Source: Candidula unifasciata (taxonomy: Eukaryota; Mollusca; Gastropoda; Stylommatophora; Geomitridae). Taken from it: a stretch of DNA of 64,000 nucleotides. The DNA is taken from assembly GCA_905116865.2 (NCBI GenBank), contig CAJHNH020006001.1, positions 37,501 to 101,500 of the forward strand, in the 5' to 3' direction. The notes under the pieces are model-generated. The model saw only the letters and a list, made by a program, of their open reading frames with translations, did not search any database and was not told the DNA's origin. This document shows positions 1 through 11,157 of this stretch, one piece after another. A program made the translations under genes and the position numbers. The stretch's first letter is position 1, and every line of letters begins with the position of its first letter.

Positions 1-770
1 TACAACATGACATAAGTTCCACTTAAATTAGATTATACCAGAAAATACGGAAAACACACTGGTACAAGCATGCAATAAGATCTACTAGCCTATTCAATGC
101 GATACTAAGTGGCTAGTAGAGCGAAAAAGGAAAAGAGAAAGAGCAGGAAGAAACATGGTTTAAAAAAAAATGCTTTCTATGCAGCTCTCAAACATACAAA
201 ATGGTCCACCGCATCTGATCGACAAGAGATGGAGTGATCTGATCAGTCTGCAGCAAATTCCTTATCTGAAATCGCGTATGCCCGTGAGCAACTGTTTAAA
301 TCCCCAGAGAACACAAAAACTAGCAAAAACGGGAAACGAGTACAGTTAGCTGATTTGACAGGTCGTTCAAGCGCTTGGTGTCCACATTTGTACACATGGC
401 TTGTGTTGCGACACGAGCTAGTGAATCCTCGGTGTGCATCGCCAGAGTCACAGTCACACATCCGTAAATTATACATTCACTGGAGCAAACTCATTTCACA
501 ACTATTCACAAATGTCCAGATTGCAGATCGATATCCCCGTAGATAATCGTCCGTGACTGTTTTCTCTATGATAAGAATGAAGTAACAATTGCAGCACTAT
601 CTGCTACATGAGTGCCCACGGTTACTTCCGAGCAATTACGCGTGTTAGCATTTAGTGTACCTGTTTGCGACTACACACGATACTTGGTGATGCAGCTATG
701 GTTAACTTTTAGTTTTGCCTATCTATCAAGACATAGGTCAAGGCTTCAACATCGTCAGGATTATTGTTTT
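1..770. other. Unassigned sequence
   Basis: I see no convincing gene or repeat here. Several short open frames occur on both strands, none with a recognisable domain. The base composition is mixed, with no simple-sequence tract longer than about 10 bases. Confidence 0.4.
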
Positions 771-774
771 ACTA

Positions 775-1000
775 TCAGCACGGCCGCGTGGATTTTTATC
801 ATAACATGGGGCGTCGCAGGTCGACCCAGCCAAAAATGGGTACCATAATGGCTGTCCTGGGGAAGTAAAGACGGCTGGCGTAATGCTGACCATATTACCC
901 AAGTAGTGCCGATTGGTCAGTAAAAATATGGGATGCTCTTCACATATACCCGATGTGCCTAAGGCGTGAAAATGGATCTTTACTTTACTTTTACTTACTT
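775..1000 (+). mobile_element. SINE family A, 5' truncated
   Basis: This is the body of a tRNA-derived SINE whose complete copies lie at 22249-22507 and 29630-29835. The tRNA-like head is missing. The piece starts at the motif CGTGGATTTTTATC, runs through the conserved core GTCGACCCAGCC and TGGGTACC, then GGGGAAGTAAA and GCCGATTGGTC, and ends at AAATGGATCTTTA followed by a TTTAC/TTAC-rich tail. The core is shared with family B, which has a different head. Confidence 0.75.
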
Positions 1001-1319
1001 TATCAACACGGTCCTGGAGTATAGTGGCGTGCCTCACGTCGTGTGCTAGTGTGAGAAACATGGATATCAAACATTCTTTTGACCCTTTTGAGAATTGACT
1101 GCGAAGCAAACTACGACTGGAAATAGAAATGTTCACTGTTTCTTGTATTTAGTCGCTTATAACACGCGACGGCCTTTTCTCACCCAAAATAGAGTTATTT
1201 GTCATCCGGCACATTATTATTATTAGGCACTTAAAGAAGGCCTGTTACCGTAAGCTCTGCATCCTAAAAATTTATACGTAAACCAGCTGTACCCGGCCAC
1301 GCGTTGCTGTGCATAATTT

Positions 1320-1565
1320 GGCTAAATGGAAATGAAAGAAAATAGAAATCGCACGTGTCTAATGCAATCATTGTCTGCTCAGATATAGAGATAGTCTTTG
1401 ATCCTCACCCCGACCCCCTCCCCCCACAACTAAATCCACCTACTACCCTCTCCCTCATCAAAGGTTTTTGGAAAAGAAAGAAAATGGAAATCGCACCTGT
1501 CTAATATAGTTAATGTCGCAATCATTCTCTGCACATTTATATAGAGATAGTCTGGTTTTCCAACT
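1320..1565 (+). repeat. Spaced repeat, two units (set 1)
   Basis: Two units each start with GAAATCGCAC, then CTGTCTAAT or GTGTCTAAT, then AATCATT-CTGC and TATAGAGATAGTCT. They are joined by a pyrimidine-rich stretch ending CTCATCAAAGG. The same arrangement recurs at 2943-3172, and the CTCATCGAAGG-like block recurs at about 1873-1910 and 2350-2384. It is probably the 3' region of one retroelement family, but I cannot assign it. Confidence 0.5.
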
Positions 1566-2114
1566 TTAGAACACGCACCATATAATTGTGTCTTATATTA
1601 GTGGTCGTTTAAATGGTGCTATTAGCACAGTAACAAAAGTGGTTATTTGGTTATCACATGCTAAAGCTGTTTGTATTTTTTTTTTATAGGAGACGTAAGT
1701 AAAGCTACTACTGTACTTGTAAATAACAAAGTAAGTCGTACAAAAATTAGAATAGCGAAGGTAGCGTTAGTAAAATATAAACAAATTAAGTAAGTAATGA
1801 GAACTTAAAAATCATGTGTATAGCTCTTCAAGTTCTCTTAAATTTCAGTCATTACCCTCTCCCCTTCCCTCTTCCACCGACTACTGCTCTCTCCCTCTTC
1901 GAAGGATTGAAAAATCATCACCTGGCGATATTCTTTTTGTTGTAACTGACATTGACATCCCTGTCCATCCGGACTAAATAGGGAGCAGGAATTGTAATAG
2001 GTAGTGAATGGGGCTAATGTAATATTTACCGCATCATCCTTCATGTACCAGTACAACTACTACCACGACCACCACCACAGTAGCTAAAATAATGTCACTG
2101 CTATCTGTTTTACC

Positions 2115-2230
2115 ATCGGAGTAGACTTGGCGCCGCATGGCTAGTGCTGTCGCCACGGACTGGTCAGGTTAGGATGTATAATTTCGCTCCCCGACAGAAG
2201 AATGCCATAACCTTACCGGCGGTCTTCACA
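2115..2230 (-). mobile_element. SINE family F fragment
   Basis: Read on the minus strand this carries the family F body: CGTGGCGACAGC, then CTAGCCATGCGGC. The same words occur at 6030-6215 and, forward, at 26147-26335 and 58370-58430. The tRNA-like head is absent in this copy. Confidence 0.5.
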
Positions 2231-2667
2231 TGAGAGCACTACGGTGTAACCGCCCAACCACAACAACTACTGCTGCTGCTACTTTGAGTGGGTAAAGCAG
2301 TTACTGTGACTTAAAGCTCTCTCAGTAATCAGTTTGCCCCCTCCCCCCAATTCACCGACTACTCTTTCCCTCATCGAAGTAGTTGAGAGGGGAAAAAACC
2401 AATTGAAAAGCAATTAAAACAGGAAAAATACACCAGAATTAGGAAATGAACGCTATGGTAAACAGCACAGCTTAAAATTCCAACGCAGATGAAATAATTA
2501 AATCGTAATGAAAATAAATGGAAAGCTATGAAATTTCAGCGTAACCATGCAATCGAAAAGTTTAAATGAAATCATAAGTATGTGAAATGGTCAAATTTAA
2601 TTATCAACTGGTTTACCCACAAACCTGTCCTTGTTTTTTTTTTTTTTTTTTTTAAATATATATCATT

Positions 2668-2800
2668 AAGGGCCATATGGCTAGTGCAGGTGAGGATTTT
2701 ATTTTGGCCCTAAGTAAAAAAAAAAAAAACGACTGTGGATTCGAACCCTGGTCTCCCTCTCAAGAGCCGAGTGTTCTAACCATTCGACCAAGCAACCACT
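2668..2800 (-). mobile_element. tRNA-derived SINE, family F type
   Basis: On the minus strand this has an A-box-like TGGTCGAATGGTTAGAAC and a good B box GGGTTCGAATCC with normal tRNA spacing, followed by a T-rich linker (A-rich on plus) and the words GGCCCTAA...CTAGCCATATGGCCC of family F. The cloverleaf is poor because the acceptor and T stems do not pair well, so it is a SINE head and not a working tRNA gene. An oligo-T tract lies just beyond its tail (2633-2654). Confidence 0.6.
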
Positions 2801-2942
2801 CTATCGGAATAAGGAAAAGAGAACATAACTATTTTAGATGTGTGTCCCTACTGCAGTGTCCCTATTATAACAAAACTCAAAACAGCAGGCAATTGTTTTC
2901 TCATAGACAGATATTCCAAATATATTAATGAAACGGCACAAC

Positions 2943-3172
2943 AAAAGAAATCGCACGTGTCTAACACGGTTAATGTCGCAGTCAATGTCTGCGCAGACGT
3001 CGACATAGGCCCTGATGCCCCCCCCCCCTCTTTTTCCCTACCAATCCATCGGCTACTTTTAAACTCATCGAAGGATGTTTGAAAAAAAAAACAGAAAATA
3101 GAAATCGTGTCTAATATAGTTATTGTGGCAATCACTGCCTGCACATATATAGATATAGTCTTGTTTGCTGTA
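2943..3172 (+). repeat. Spaced repeat, two units (set 2)
   Basis: This is a second pair of the units seen at 1320-1565, in the same orientation: GAAATCGCACGTGTCTAA...GTTAATGTCGCA, then a pyrimidine-rich block with CTCATCGAAGGA, then GAAATCGTGTCTAATATAG and TATAGATATAGTCTTG. A C tract of about 11 lies between the units. Confidence 0.5.
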
Positions 3173-3289
3173 CCACGACCTACTCTATGTATTAGAAGAG
3201 GTGTTGGCTGCACGGCGCATGCGCAATTACTAACGTGCCTATAATTAGAAATCACTAAAGTTATAAATATTAGTTTCGAATATTATGGC

Positions 3290-3472
3290 TTAAATTGTGG
3301 TCACCTATCTCTAACAGTGACAGGTTGAATTTCAAACCATGATGGTTCAACATCCGGTATCAAAACAAACATATCCTGAAAATTTCAGCTAAATCGGTTC
3401 AGTAGTTACCGAGTCTATAGGGGGCAAACAAACACACAAACATTGATTTTTATATATATAGATATTTTTAAA
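3290..3472 (+). mobile_element. 3' tail of an RTE-like retroelement
   Basis: The segment contains AATTTCAGCTAAATCGGTTC, then AGTAGTTACCGAGT, then an ACAAACA-rich stretch and a terminal TTTTTATATATATAGAT. This order is characteristic of the 3' ends of RTE-type LINEs and the SINEs they mobilise in many invertebrates (established knowledge, recalled rather than searched). No coding part is attached. The spaced repeats just upstream may belong to the same element. Confidence 0.6.
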
Positions 3473-3714
3473 AAAAATTTAATATTTCTTTGTGTCGATG
3501 CCTCTAGCTTTTCACATATGCGGAGCTGCAGTACCAGTACTGCCATAGTTTTGTGAACTCAGAGAGGAAAAAAGAACTATCCAAATCAGAACCCACATGG
3601 ATATGGCCATTTAATCAAGGAATGGAGAAGAATTCTTGTACAGCCTAGCTCAGACATATGCTATCTTCGTTCATGCAATTACCCATGCTGGTTTCGGCGC
3701 CCAATTTTAGTATG

Positions 3715-3990
3715 TGTGTGTATGTGTCTGTGTGTGTGTGGGGGGGGGGGGGGGTAATAGACTCACTGTCTGTAACAAGCATGTCGTAAAAAGTTATTAA
3801 TTAGGCGTATTCTCATTGTAGTCGGAGTGCAGATGCCTAATAGGTGAGAAACCACCAGTCTGCGTAACAAAAGCCAGATCTGTAAAATGGATGTGCCTAC
3901 AAAACTCAAGTTCTGTAACAAAACTGAAGTCCAGAAGTGGACCAACTGCCAGAATATTAGAGATCCTGAACGATAAGAAGATAAAGAAGA
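3715..3990 (+). mobile_element. Repeat family C copy 1 (GAA-tailed)
   Basis: This is a diverged copy of the family best seen at 18540-18815: AAGCATGTCGTAAAA, then GTCGGAGTGCAGATGCCT, GGTGAGAAACC, CAGTCTGCGT, ACTCAAGTTCTG and GTCCAGAAGTGGACCAAC, ending in GATAAGAAGATAAAGAAG. A TG run and a G tract (3738-3754) lie at its left edge. No tRNA promoter is evident, so it may be a non-autonomous LINE derivative rather than a SINE. Confidence 0.6.
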
Positions 3991-4224
3991 GTTAAATCAT
4001 AGGACATTTCAGTTATGAGGTAAAGGTCTTCGACTGTAAGAAACAAAAATCACACCCTTCCCCTTCTTAATAATACACACATGACGTATTTGCGACGAGA
4101 AATATGTTTGAACTGAACTTGGTCCTAAGTCCCACCAGCCAAAAAAGGTATAAAGACATGTTTTGTGAAGTAATGTTCCTCATAATGTATGCGTATATAC
4201 ATACAAGGTATCAATCAAGCAATC

Positions 4225-4745
4225 AGAAGCCGTCTCCACAGTGGAGGGTTGCTTAGTAGACCTCCAACATGCTCGATCTCTTGCCTTGGTCGTACACTCT
4301 CCCAGACGGTGTTTCCTCCATGGTTTTGATATTGTCCTCTCGCTTCTATCGTTCCATACCTCTTGCTCTCTTGCCTTTGGCTTTTCCCTCTAGTGCGTTT
4401 TAAAGAGTGTGTTTTGTCTTGTAATATGGCCGAAACATATCAATTGTTGCTTTTTTCAATTTCTGTCAGCGGCTCCTTTCATGCCCAGTCTCCTCAGAAC
4501 ATTTGTATCTGTTTAATTTTGTTTTTATGAACCATCTTTTTTTCTCGTGAAATAAGACCTACTCTTCTGTATATTGACATCTTCAGAGACAATTTGATTT
4601 TCGAGTTGCTTGTCCATACTCCAGCTTTTATACATCGTATATGGTCCTGCCAATAGCAAACTTTTCCATTGACAGTGTTCTTAACCGGAACTTCTCATTT
4701 CAGCCTGAGACTACGACAGTCGGCTGCCTTGACCTTTTTCGAACC
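4225..4745 (-). pseudogene. LINE ORF2 C-terminal fragment
   Basis: Minus-strand translation, with frame changes and stops, gives the C-terminal signature of non-LTR ORF2 proteins: a KKATIDMFGHI-like 'FGH' block, then RQNTLFKTALEGKAKGKRAR, the usual basic GxRxRGR stretch. The reverse transcriptase catalytic part is absent. It is 5' truncated like most LINEs in this window. The clade is not resolvable by eye. Confidence 0.55.
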
Positions 4746-4759
4746 TAAACCCTGCAGCA

Positions 4760-5405
4760 AATATTCAGTGAAACCTCATAAAAACGTATTCAGTAAAACC
4801 TCATGAAAATGTATTCATTAAAACCTCATGAAAACGTACGCATTCGGTGAAACCTCATGAAAACATATTCAGTGAAACCTCATGAAAACGTATTCAGTAA
4901 AACTTTATTAAAACGTATTCAGTAAAACTTCAGGAATACGTATTCAGTAAAACTTCAGGAAAACGTATTCAGTAAAACCTCATGAAAACGTTTTCACTAA
5001 AACCTCATGAAAACGTATTCAGTAAAACCTCATGAAAACGTATTCAATAAAACCTTATGAAAACGTATTCAGTAAAACCTCATGAAAACGTATTCAGTGA
5101 AACATCATGAAAATGTATTCAGTGAAACCTTATGAAAACGCACGTATTTAGTGAAACCTCATAGAAAACGTACGTATTCAGTGAAACCTCATGAAAACGT
5201 ATTCAGTGAAACCTCATGAAAACGTATTCAGTGAAATTTCATGAAAACGTATTTAGTGAAAATTCGTGAAAACGTATTCAGTGAAACCTCATAAAAACGT
5301 ATTCAGTGAAACCTCATGAAAACGTATTTATTGAAACCTTATGAAAACGGATTCATTGAAACCTCATGAAAACGAATTCAGTGAAACCTCATGAAAACGA
5401 ACTCA
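4760..5405. repeat. 25-bp minisatellite, about 24 units
   Basis: Tandem copies of a 25-bp unit, AACCTCATGAAAACGTATTC plus AGTGA, with variation (CAGTAAAAC, TTATG, extra ACGTACG insertions). Units near 4920-4960 are the most diverged (AACTTCAGGAA). There is no open frame across it and no tRNA or transposon signature, so it is non-coding satellite DNA. Confidence 0.9.
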
Positions 5406-6030
5406 CTTAAGAAAAACACACCAGTGAACATAAACAAGAATTTAGTCCCAGCCAGGCTGTATTATAGTTGTTAGCTGCCGGTAAGCTCGACTTTGTTTAC
5501 CATGAACTCGATTGTCGGCCATAGAAGTTTGTTTTAACGAGGCTTTTCCTTAGAGGGGAAGAAGTAGGGCTAAGTTGCTAAATGTGTCTAATCCGCCGGT
5601 TATGACCCCTGTGGTTACATCTGAATAATTTTATTTTTTTTTTGATCTTTTTTTTTTTTTACAGTAAAATATATCTACAAAAAAAAAAAAAAAAAAATTA
5701 TTTGTGAATTTGTTGTTATTTAGAATTTCGACACAATTGATGTTTTTCGATAACGAGAAATTTGCAACGAAACTTTAAGGGTGGCATAAGAACTTTGACG
5801 ATAAACATGTATGATGAGGATTAAAATAGAGCAGGAAATGTAAAAAAAAAAAAAGGGGGGGGGGGCATGCAGTTGGAGTAATTAAGTACAAGTTAACAAT
5901 GAATCATGTAAATGCATCATGTACTTCTTTTTAAATTTCGATTGAAAGTAAAAAGACACTGTTAACCTTTGTTTAAAGCAGTAACTGATGCCTGTATTTA
6001 CATATTTTGGGCTGTAACGGAATTGGCTAT
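5406..6030. other. Unassigned, A/T-rich
   Basis: No gene recognised. It holds facing T and A tracts (about 5633-5660 and 5680-5698) that could pair, and an A tract followed by a G tract at 5841-5866. Confidence 0.4.
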
Positions 6031-6215
6031 CATGAATTAGTGCCGCGTGGCTGGTTCTGTCGCCACAAGTTGTACAGATTTAGATATTTTTTGTTTTTGT
6101 TTTGGCCCGCCCCCGACATAAAAAAACACTTCCACAACCTTATTAAGAATTCAAACCTGGATCTGCTTCATAAGAACCCTGCGTACTTAACCTTTCCGCC
6201 AGTTGCTTCTCGAGT
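6030..6215 (-). mobile_element. SINE family F, full but diverged
   Basis: On the minus strand a tRNA-like head (GGAAAGGTTAAGTACGCAGG, then CAGGTTTGAATTC as B box) precedes a G/C-rich linker and the family F body TTGTGGCGACAGAACCAGCC. It lies tail-first on the plus strand. Confidence 0.55.
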
Positions 6216-6536
6216 ATAAACTATCAGGTTTTAATTTTCAAGATGGTAGGTTTTTAAAAAAAAGTTCTCATGGTTTGCAGACAGTGCTACGAGAATTGCA
6301 TCGAGCGAGGACTCACTACTTAATATTCCCAAAAACTGCAATGGTGAACCCACCCGTTACTTATTTGTTACTCGTTGCCCGTATATACATCTTAGCAAAT
6401 CAGTCCGACCCATTCGTTTTCCATCCGCAGAGACAGCAGCCATCTCACTGCCTCATGCTCAACTTACCAAGTGTTTGTTGACTGGCATATCTTCTTTTTT
6501 TTTAAACTTAAAACCTTCTTCTTTCTCTTTATCGTT

Positions 6537-6735
6537 TTTACCCCACCAGGACATCAGACAAGCGATAAACACCCGGCGACACAAAGTGCCACCATGCGGA
6601 TAAAAATCACCCGTAGAGAGGTCCTGAAAACCCAGTTCAGTCGTTAGGCCACATTTCATGCCCGGCTATATATAGGGCCCCCGGCAAAAGCCAGGGTGGG
6701 GCTTTAAAATAACTAAAAATTGCATGCCACATAGG
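6537..6735 (+). mobile_element. Repeat family H copy 1
   Basis: The order is CCCACCAGGACATCA, ACACAAAGTGCCACCATG, CACCCGTAGAGAGGTCC, CCCGGCAAAAGCCAGGGTGG, GGGCTTTAAAATAAC and TTGCATGCCAC. It recurs at 7322-7520 (opposite strand), 55396-55600 and 58685-58865. It is about 200 bp with no obvious promoter boxes. Strand is arbitrary. Confidence 0.7.
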
Positions 6736-7321
6736 AATGATGAGTATTGTACCTTGCAACCGGTGTCTACGCGCTTGTCCTCGTTTAATACCCATTGGCA
6801 ACAGGAGGTTCTTTGTCTCTTACTCCGTCGTTTTAAAGTCTCTAGTATTCAGTTTGTCTGCCCTGTCCATAATTCTTCCTCTAACAACTACTACAGACAT
6901 GATCTGTCTATAGGCTCTTTAATTTCCTTTCACGTGTCCGTTGAAGCCAACCTTCTTTGTGAAGACCTCAAAACAAAATTGTATTCAGAATTCGGATTCT
7001 TGAAAATATTCTGCCATCTTGATCTTTTATTATTTCCCCTTAAGTAATGTACCATAATGAACGATGATAGGGAGGACAGTTTCTGGAAATTGAGGCAGTG
7101 GCTGACAGCGAAGATGTATTTGATATGAAAGCACATTGGGCTGGAGAACTTTGAGAAAGAGAGACTTTCACGCGTGCCCTGACGACAGCAACATTCTGCA
7201 AAGAAGCTTTTGTTAATGATGAATATATTGCAATTTTTACTCGTGAAGTTGTTGGATTGTACCCTATCCTTAAATCCTTCCGCTTTAATGCATTTGAACA
7301 AATCACATAATATAAATCGTC

Positions 7322-7520
7322 CGCTTATGGGATGCAATTTTTCGTTATTTCAAGCCCCGCCATGGCTTTTGCCGGGGGCCCTGCAAACAGCTGAGCCACA
7401 AATGTGGCCATAACGGTTGAAAAGTGTTTCTGTGACCTCCACTGGTGATCCTCATCCGCATGGTGGCACTTTGTGTCACATTTTTCCCCGCTTGTGTGAT
7501 GTCCTGGTGGGGCACAACAG
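7322..7520 (-). mobile_element. Repeat family H copy 2 (inverted)
   Basis: Reverse complement of the family H consensus: GGATGCAATTTTTCG, CCCGCCATGGCTTTTGCCGG, then CATGGTGGCACTTTGTGTC and ATGTCCTGGTGGGGC. Together with copy 1 it makes a pair of inverted repeats about 600 bp apart. Confidence 0.7.
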
Positions 7521-8697
7521 GCAAGTAAGCAAATATTTGACCCATCTCTCTATGTGTTCGAAACATATGCCAACACGACACAGTCTGTTTCATTCATTGA
7601 CCATATGTATATCAACAGATGGCTATTGTTTTGCTTGTCTTATCGAGCCAGGCGATGTCGATTAAATATTTAATGAGGTCATTTGTTCTGTTCCGTTTCC
7701 GCCTAACCGCGTGGCATTGCTTATTGGATTGTACATACGTTATCAGCTCACAGTGCATATTTTTTTTAACAAGCTCGCTGTCTGATTATAGTAGAATAAG
7801 TAGTTGTTGTTTTATTGTTGCAGCAGGTTCAGTAGCAGCAGCACCATTAACAGTTGTTGTAGCAAGAGTAGTAGTAGTTGCAGAAATAGAAACAGGACGA
7901 AGTAGTAGAATCACCACTCCCTAAATATGGTAAATGTGCCTGTAATTGATATGGGACCCCATCGGGTCTGTTTGATTCCGTCGCCTTCTTCCACATTTAC
8001 ACTAGTTTTACAGCAAATCCTTTCAACGATGGGTTTGTCCCTTTTGGGATTCTACCTGACAATTTACCAGTCTGAGATAAACAAAATCCCAATCAGAAAT
8101 CAAAAGATACGTTGGAATTGCAGTATAGAAATATTGTGTGTTCATGACATTACCCCCACTGACTCCTCCCTGGAATAATTTTTCCACAGACCGTTATCGA
8201 TCACGTTATACATTGCGTTTAGCAACGTTCTAGATAAAGACGCATCACCTCTATATCGAATCTCAGTCTTTCTCTAACCTTTCCCTGCCACAGAAATAAT
8301 AATTACAAGACAGAGAATGTATTCGGTTCTTAACTGAGATTGTAGCTTCTGACACAAGCCAAATATTTTGTCATTCATCACAATTGCGGTGATTTGCATC
8401 TTTTTCCTTCTTCGTTGTCTGGCGGTGTCTATCATATATCGGTCACGTGCCATTTCTCTCTGTTTTCTATAAAGCTGGATGGATTTATACTTTTGCCACA
8501 GTAACAGTATTTGTAAATGTCAGACTTGCGAAAGCTTTCAAGTGCACAGGCTGCAGCTAGTTGGAACGTTTCTTTTATATGATTATGATAATTGCTTTTG
8601 GGAACAAATCTGAAAAGTTCACGCCAGAAGTGCTTTTAGAGATATTGTCATAATTCAGTTGTGTTCTTTTACTTTCTTACTCTGTTTCTGACCCTCT
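7521..8697. other. Unassigned sequence
   Basis: No gene or element recognised. Around 7795-7900 the sequence is biased toward GTT/GTA/GCA triplets, which yields a Val/Ala-rich frame that looks like decayed trinucleotide repeat. Otherwise it is ordinary mixed sequence. Confidence 0.35.
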
Positions 8698-9258
8698 ATG
8701 TTGATCTTCTTCTTCTTCTTCTTCATCTTCTTCTTCTTCTTTTTCTTTTTCTTCTTCTTCTTCTTCTTCTTCTTCTTCTTCTTCTTCTTCTTCTTCTTCT
8801 TCTTCTTCTTCTTCTTCTTCTTCTTCTTCTTCTTCTTCTTCTTCTTCTTCTTCTTCTTCTTCTTCTTCTTCTTCTTCTTCTTCTTTGTCTTCTTTTTCTT
8901 TGTCTTCTTTTTCTTCTTCCTTTTCTTCTTCTTTTCTTTTTCTCTTCTTCTTCTTCTTTTCTTTTTCTCTTCTTCTTCTTCTTTTCTTTTTCTCTTCTTC
9001 TTCTTCTTTTTCTTTTCTTCTTCTTCTTTCTCTTTTCTTCTTCTTCTTCTTCTTCTTCTTCTTCTTCTTCTTCTTCTTCTTCTTCTTCTTCTTCTTCTCC
9101 CTCCATCTTCTTCTTCTTCTTCTTCTTCTTCTTCTTCTTCTTCTTCTTCTTCTTCTTCTTCTTCTTCTTCTTCTTCTTCTTCTTCTTCTTCTTCTTCCTA
9201 ATCGTCGTCGTCGTAGCCGCCGTGGTCGTCGCTGTTGTCGTGGTCTTCGTTTTCTTCT
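8698..9258. repeat. CTT/TTC microsatellite, about 500 bp
   Basis: A nearly uninterrupted run of CTT triplets, with blocks of CTTTT and TTTTCTC at 8885-9030 and an ATCGTCGTCGTC-type triplet block at about 9200-9240. Long Phe/Leu/Ser frames on plus and Glu/Arg/Lys frames on minus are by-products of the repeat. The complementary GAA is the tail motif of several retroelements here, so this may be a grown tail of a minus-strand copy, though I see no element attached. Confidence 0.95.
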
Positions 9259-9596
9259 TCTTCTACACTTAATTCCACAGTGCCGTATATTTTTCTCTGC
9301 CTATTGTTTTGGAATCTTAGTTTTTAGTATAAGGACACGTCATTGATTATAATATCAGGCTGGCGAGTGTAGTCACTTTTACAATGATGTATGCAGACAG
9401 ATAGACCCACAATTTATTTATTAATGAACGGTAGACACAACATATCTTCTTTGCCCTCTCTCTCTATAGAAACTATGTGCGTACCACTTTCTAATCACTT
9501 TTAGTCTTTCTCACTTAAAGGTCTAGGTTAAATCAGACAAAACTTGAGTCTTTAAAGAAAACATAATCAAACTATGGCGCACAATTGGTGAGGGAA

Positions 9597-9631
<35 letters not shown>
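9597..9631. repeat. 35-base G homopolymer
   Basis: An uninterrupted run of G, the longest of many G or C tracts in the window. A run this long could form G-quadruplex structures and is a likely site of sequencing length error. Confidence 0.95.
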
Positions 9632-9634
<3 letters not shown>

Positions 9635-9829
9635 GTGTTTAAAACAATAATCGGATAGAAATTCACTCTCTGAAACTAACGATAACATTGGTGATTACCC
9701 GTGGAACGTATGACCAGATGCATGGTCCAGAAAGCGTGAAGCTGCCCATTCAAAGTCCTAAGATGCCTTGGCATTTTTGTCAGCATTGTTCTTTGAAACA
9801 CAGTGTGTACACGATTGGGTAAAGATATA

Positions 9830-10935
9830 CAGTAGAACCTCGCTTAACGAGTAATTCGCATAACGAGCAAAACAAATTGTAAAAGAATGACTCGCTTATC
9901 GAGCGACGTTTCGCATAAAGAGTGGCGAGAAGAGGGAAAGTCCCGAAGTGTGCACATGTTACATCAGTTTGTGTTTAGCACTCGTTCCAGTAGCATCGTA
10001 GTGTCGCTTGTGATCACACATTTTCTCAAACTTGTTATATTGTGTACACGAATCCTCCAGGCCTACAACATGACCTCCCTGAGGAATTTCATTTCATCAA
10101 TATCCAGTTTCTGCCTCCCAACACTACTACTGGCCCATGGACCAGCAAGTTATTTCTAACCTCAAGAAGCTCTACACTATTGAAAGAAGCTTTGGCCGGA
10201 GAACGTTGTCGTTTTGTGACTCTGAGGAGTTCGAGACAGTACCTGTGGAACCTGTAGTCAACGAGACTGTGTTTTTGGCCACTATCTGGCATTGTAGGTG
10301 GATAACAGTGATATCGAAGAGCTTGTGGAAGAGCACAGCCAAGAGCTGACCTCCGAAGAGCTTATGGAGTTGCATTGTGTTTCACAGTAAGAAGTTTTGG
10401 AGGAAAGTTTGTCACAGGAGGAGGAGGAGGTAACAGAAAAGCAACAATCTTGTGGCGAAATAAGTGAAATGTTGAAAGCATGGCAAACTGTTGCATCTTA
10501 CGTTGAGAAGCATCACCCTAATAAGGAAGTGGCTATGAGCGTTGCAAATTTGTATAATGATAATGCTGTGTTGCATTTTCGCCAAATTTTGAAGCGTCGG
10601 CAAAAACAAATGGCTCTGGACATCTATCTAGTTAAAAAGAAAAAATTTGCTATGTATCATAATTATTTCGACTTTTTTTTCCTGCAAATCGAATTCGCAT
10701 TCCAGGTGGGTTCGTTCCGCAGTGGAAGAAAAGTTACAGATGATTCACTCTCCTTAACAATATGTATATAATTTTCTTTGAACAAACGTTATACATAGCA
10801 TTTTGAGTATTTTTTTTTTCGACATGATCTTATTTTACAATAATGTATATGAGAAAAACTGTTTCGCATAACGAGTGTTTCGCTTAACGAGTATGATTCT
10901 GAAACGAATTATGCTCGTTAAGCGAGGTTTCACTG
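9830..10935 (+). mobile_element. Tigger/pogo DNA transposon, internally deleted
   Basis: The left end CAGTAGAACCTCGCTTAACG is matched in inverted form at the right end (CAGTGAAACCTCGCTTAACG on the minus strand, two differences). Both are flanked by TA, the target duplication of the Tc1/mariner-pogo superfamily. Subterminal copies of TTCGCATAACGAG and similar words occur inside both ends. The element is about 1.1 kb, far shorter than a full Tigger, and encodes only the C-terminal part of a transposase. It could be mobilised only in trans. Confidence 0.85.
10040..10640 (+). pseudogene. Tigger transposase C-terminal remnant
   Basis: Conceptual translation across three frames gives the end of the DDE domain and the tail of Tigger-type transposases. 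A PPG-x-HDLPEEF block sits where the family has its N-A-P-G-H motif. It is followed by the FLPPNTT block, PMDQQVISNLKKLYT, an acidic linker with EELVEEHSQELTSEEL, and a C-terminal stretch with KHHPNKEVAMSVANLYND and HFRQILKRRQKQMALD. The order and words match Tigger proteins. Frameshifts near 10137 and 10300 and an in-frame stop near 10390 make it dead. The N-terminal DNA-binding helices and first catalytic Asp are deleted. Confidence 0.8.
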
Positions 10936-10938
10936 TAC

Positions 10939-11157
10939 ATTGTTAGTTGCGAATTCTTTACAGCCTGTCGTAGAACCAACCCCAGCATTTTGTTGGCTGT
11001 TGTGCTTTTTATAGGCAAACTTACTTTCAGTAGTTTGCCATTGCTTTCTAAACAAAATTAACGCTCGGCGGTCTGCTGCCAAATAGCCAGCATTTGCGAT
11101 CGAACCTGGCACTCCGGACTAACGAAGCGCAGTTGTAACGCCCAAGCAACAGGCGCA
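10939..11157 (-). mobile_element. SINE family D copy 1
   Basis: Minus-strand family D element: tRNA-like head at the right (CCCAAGCAACAGGCGCA side on plus), B-box region GCGATCGAACCTGGCA, then the body words CAATGGCAAACTACTG and GCTGGGGTTGGTTCTAC, and the tail GCAACTAACA. Its tail abuts the right end of the Tigger within about 4 bases. Confidence 0.7.

Noticed and set aside
2729..2800. A tRNA gene on the minus strand
   Set aside because: A and B boxes are good, but acceptor and T stems do not pair, and it is joined to a SINE body.
8661..9346. Long poly-Phe, poly-Leu, poly-Ser and poly-Glu/Arg reading frames
   Set aside because: They are the six readings of a CTT microsatellite with no flanking coding sequence.
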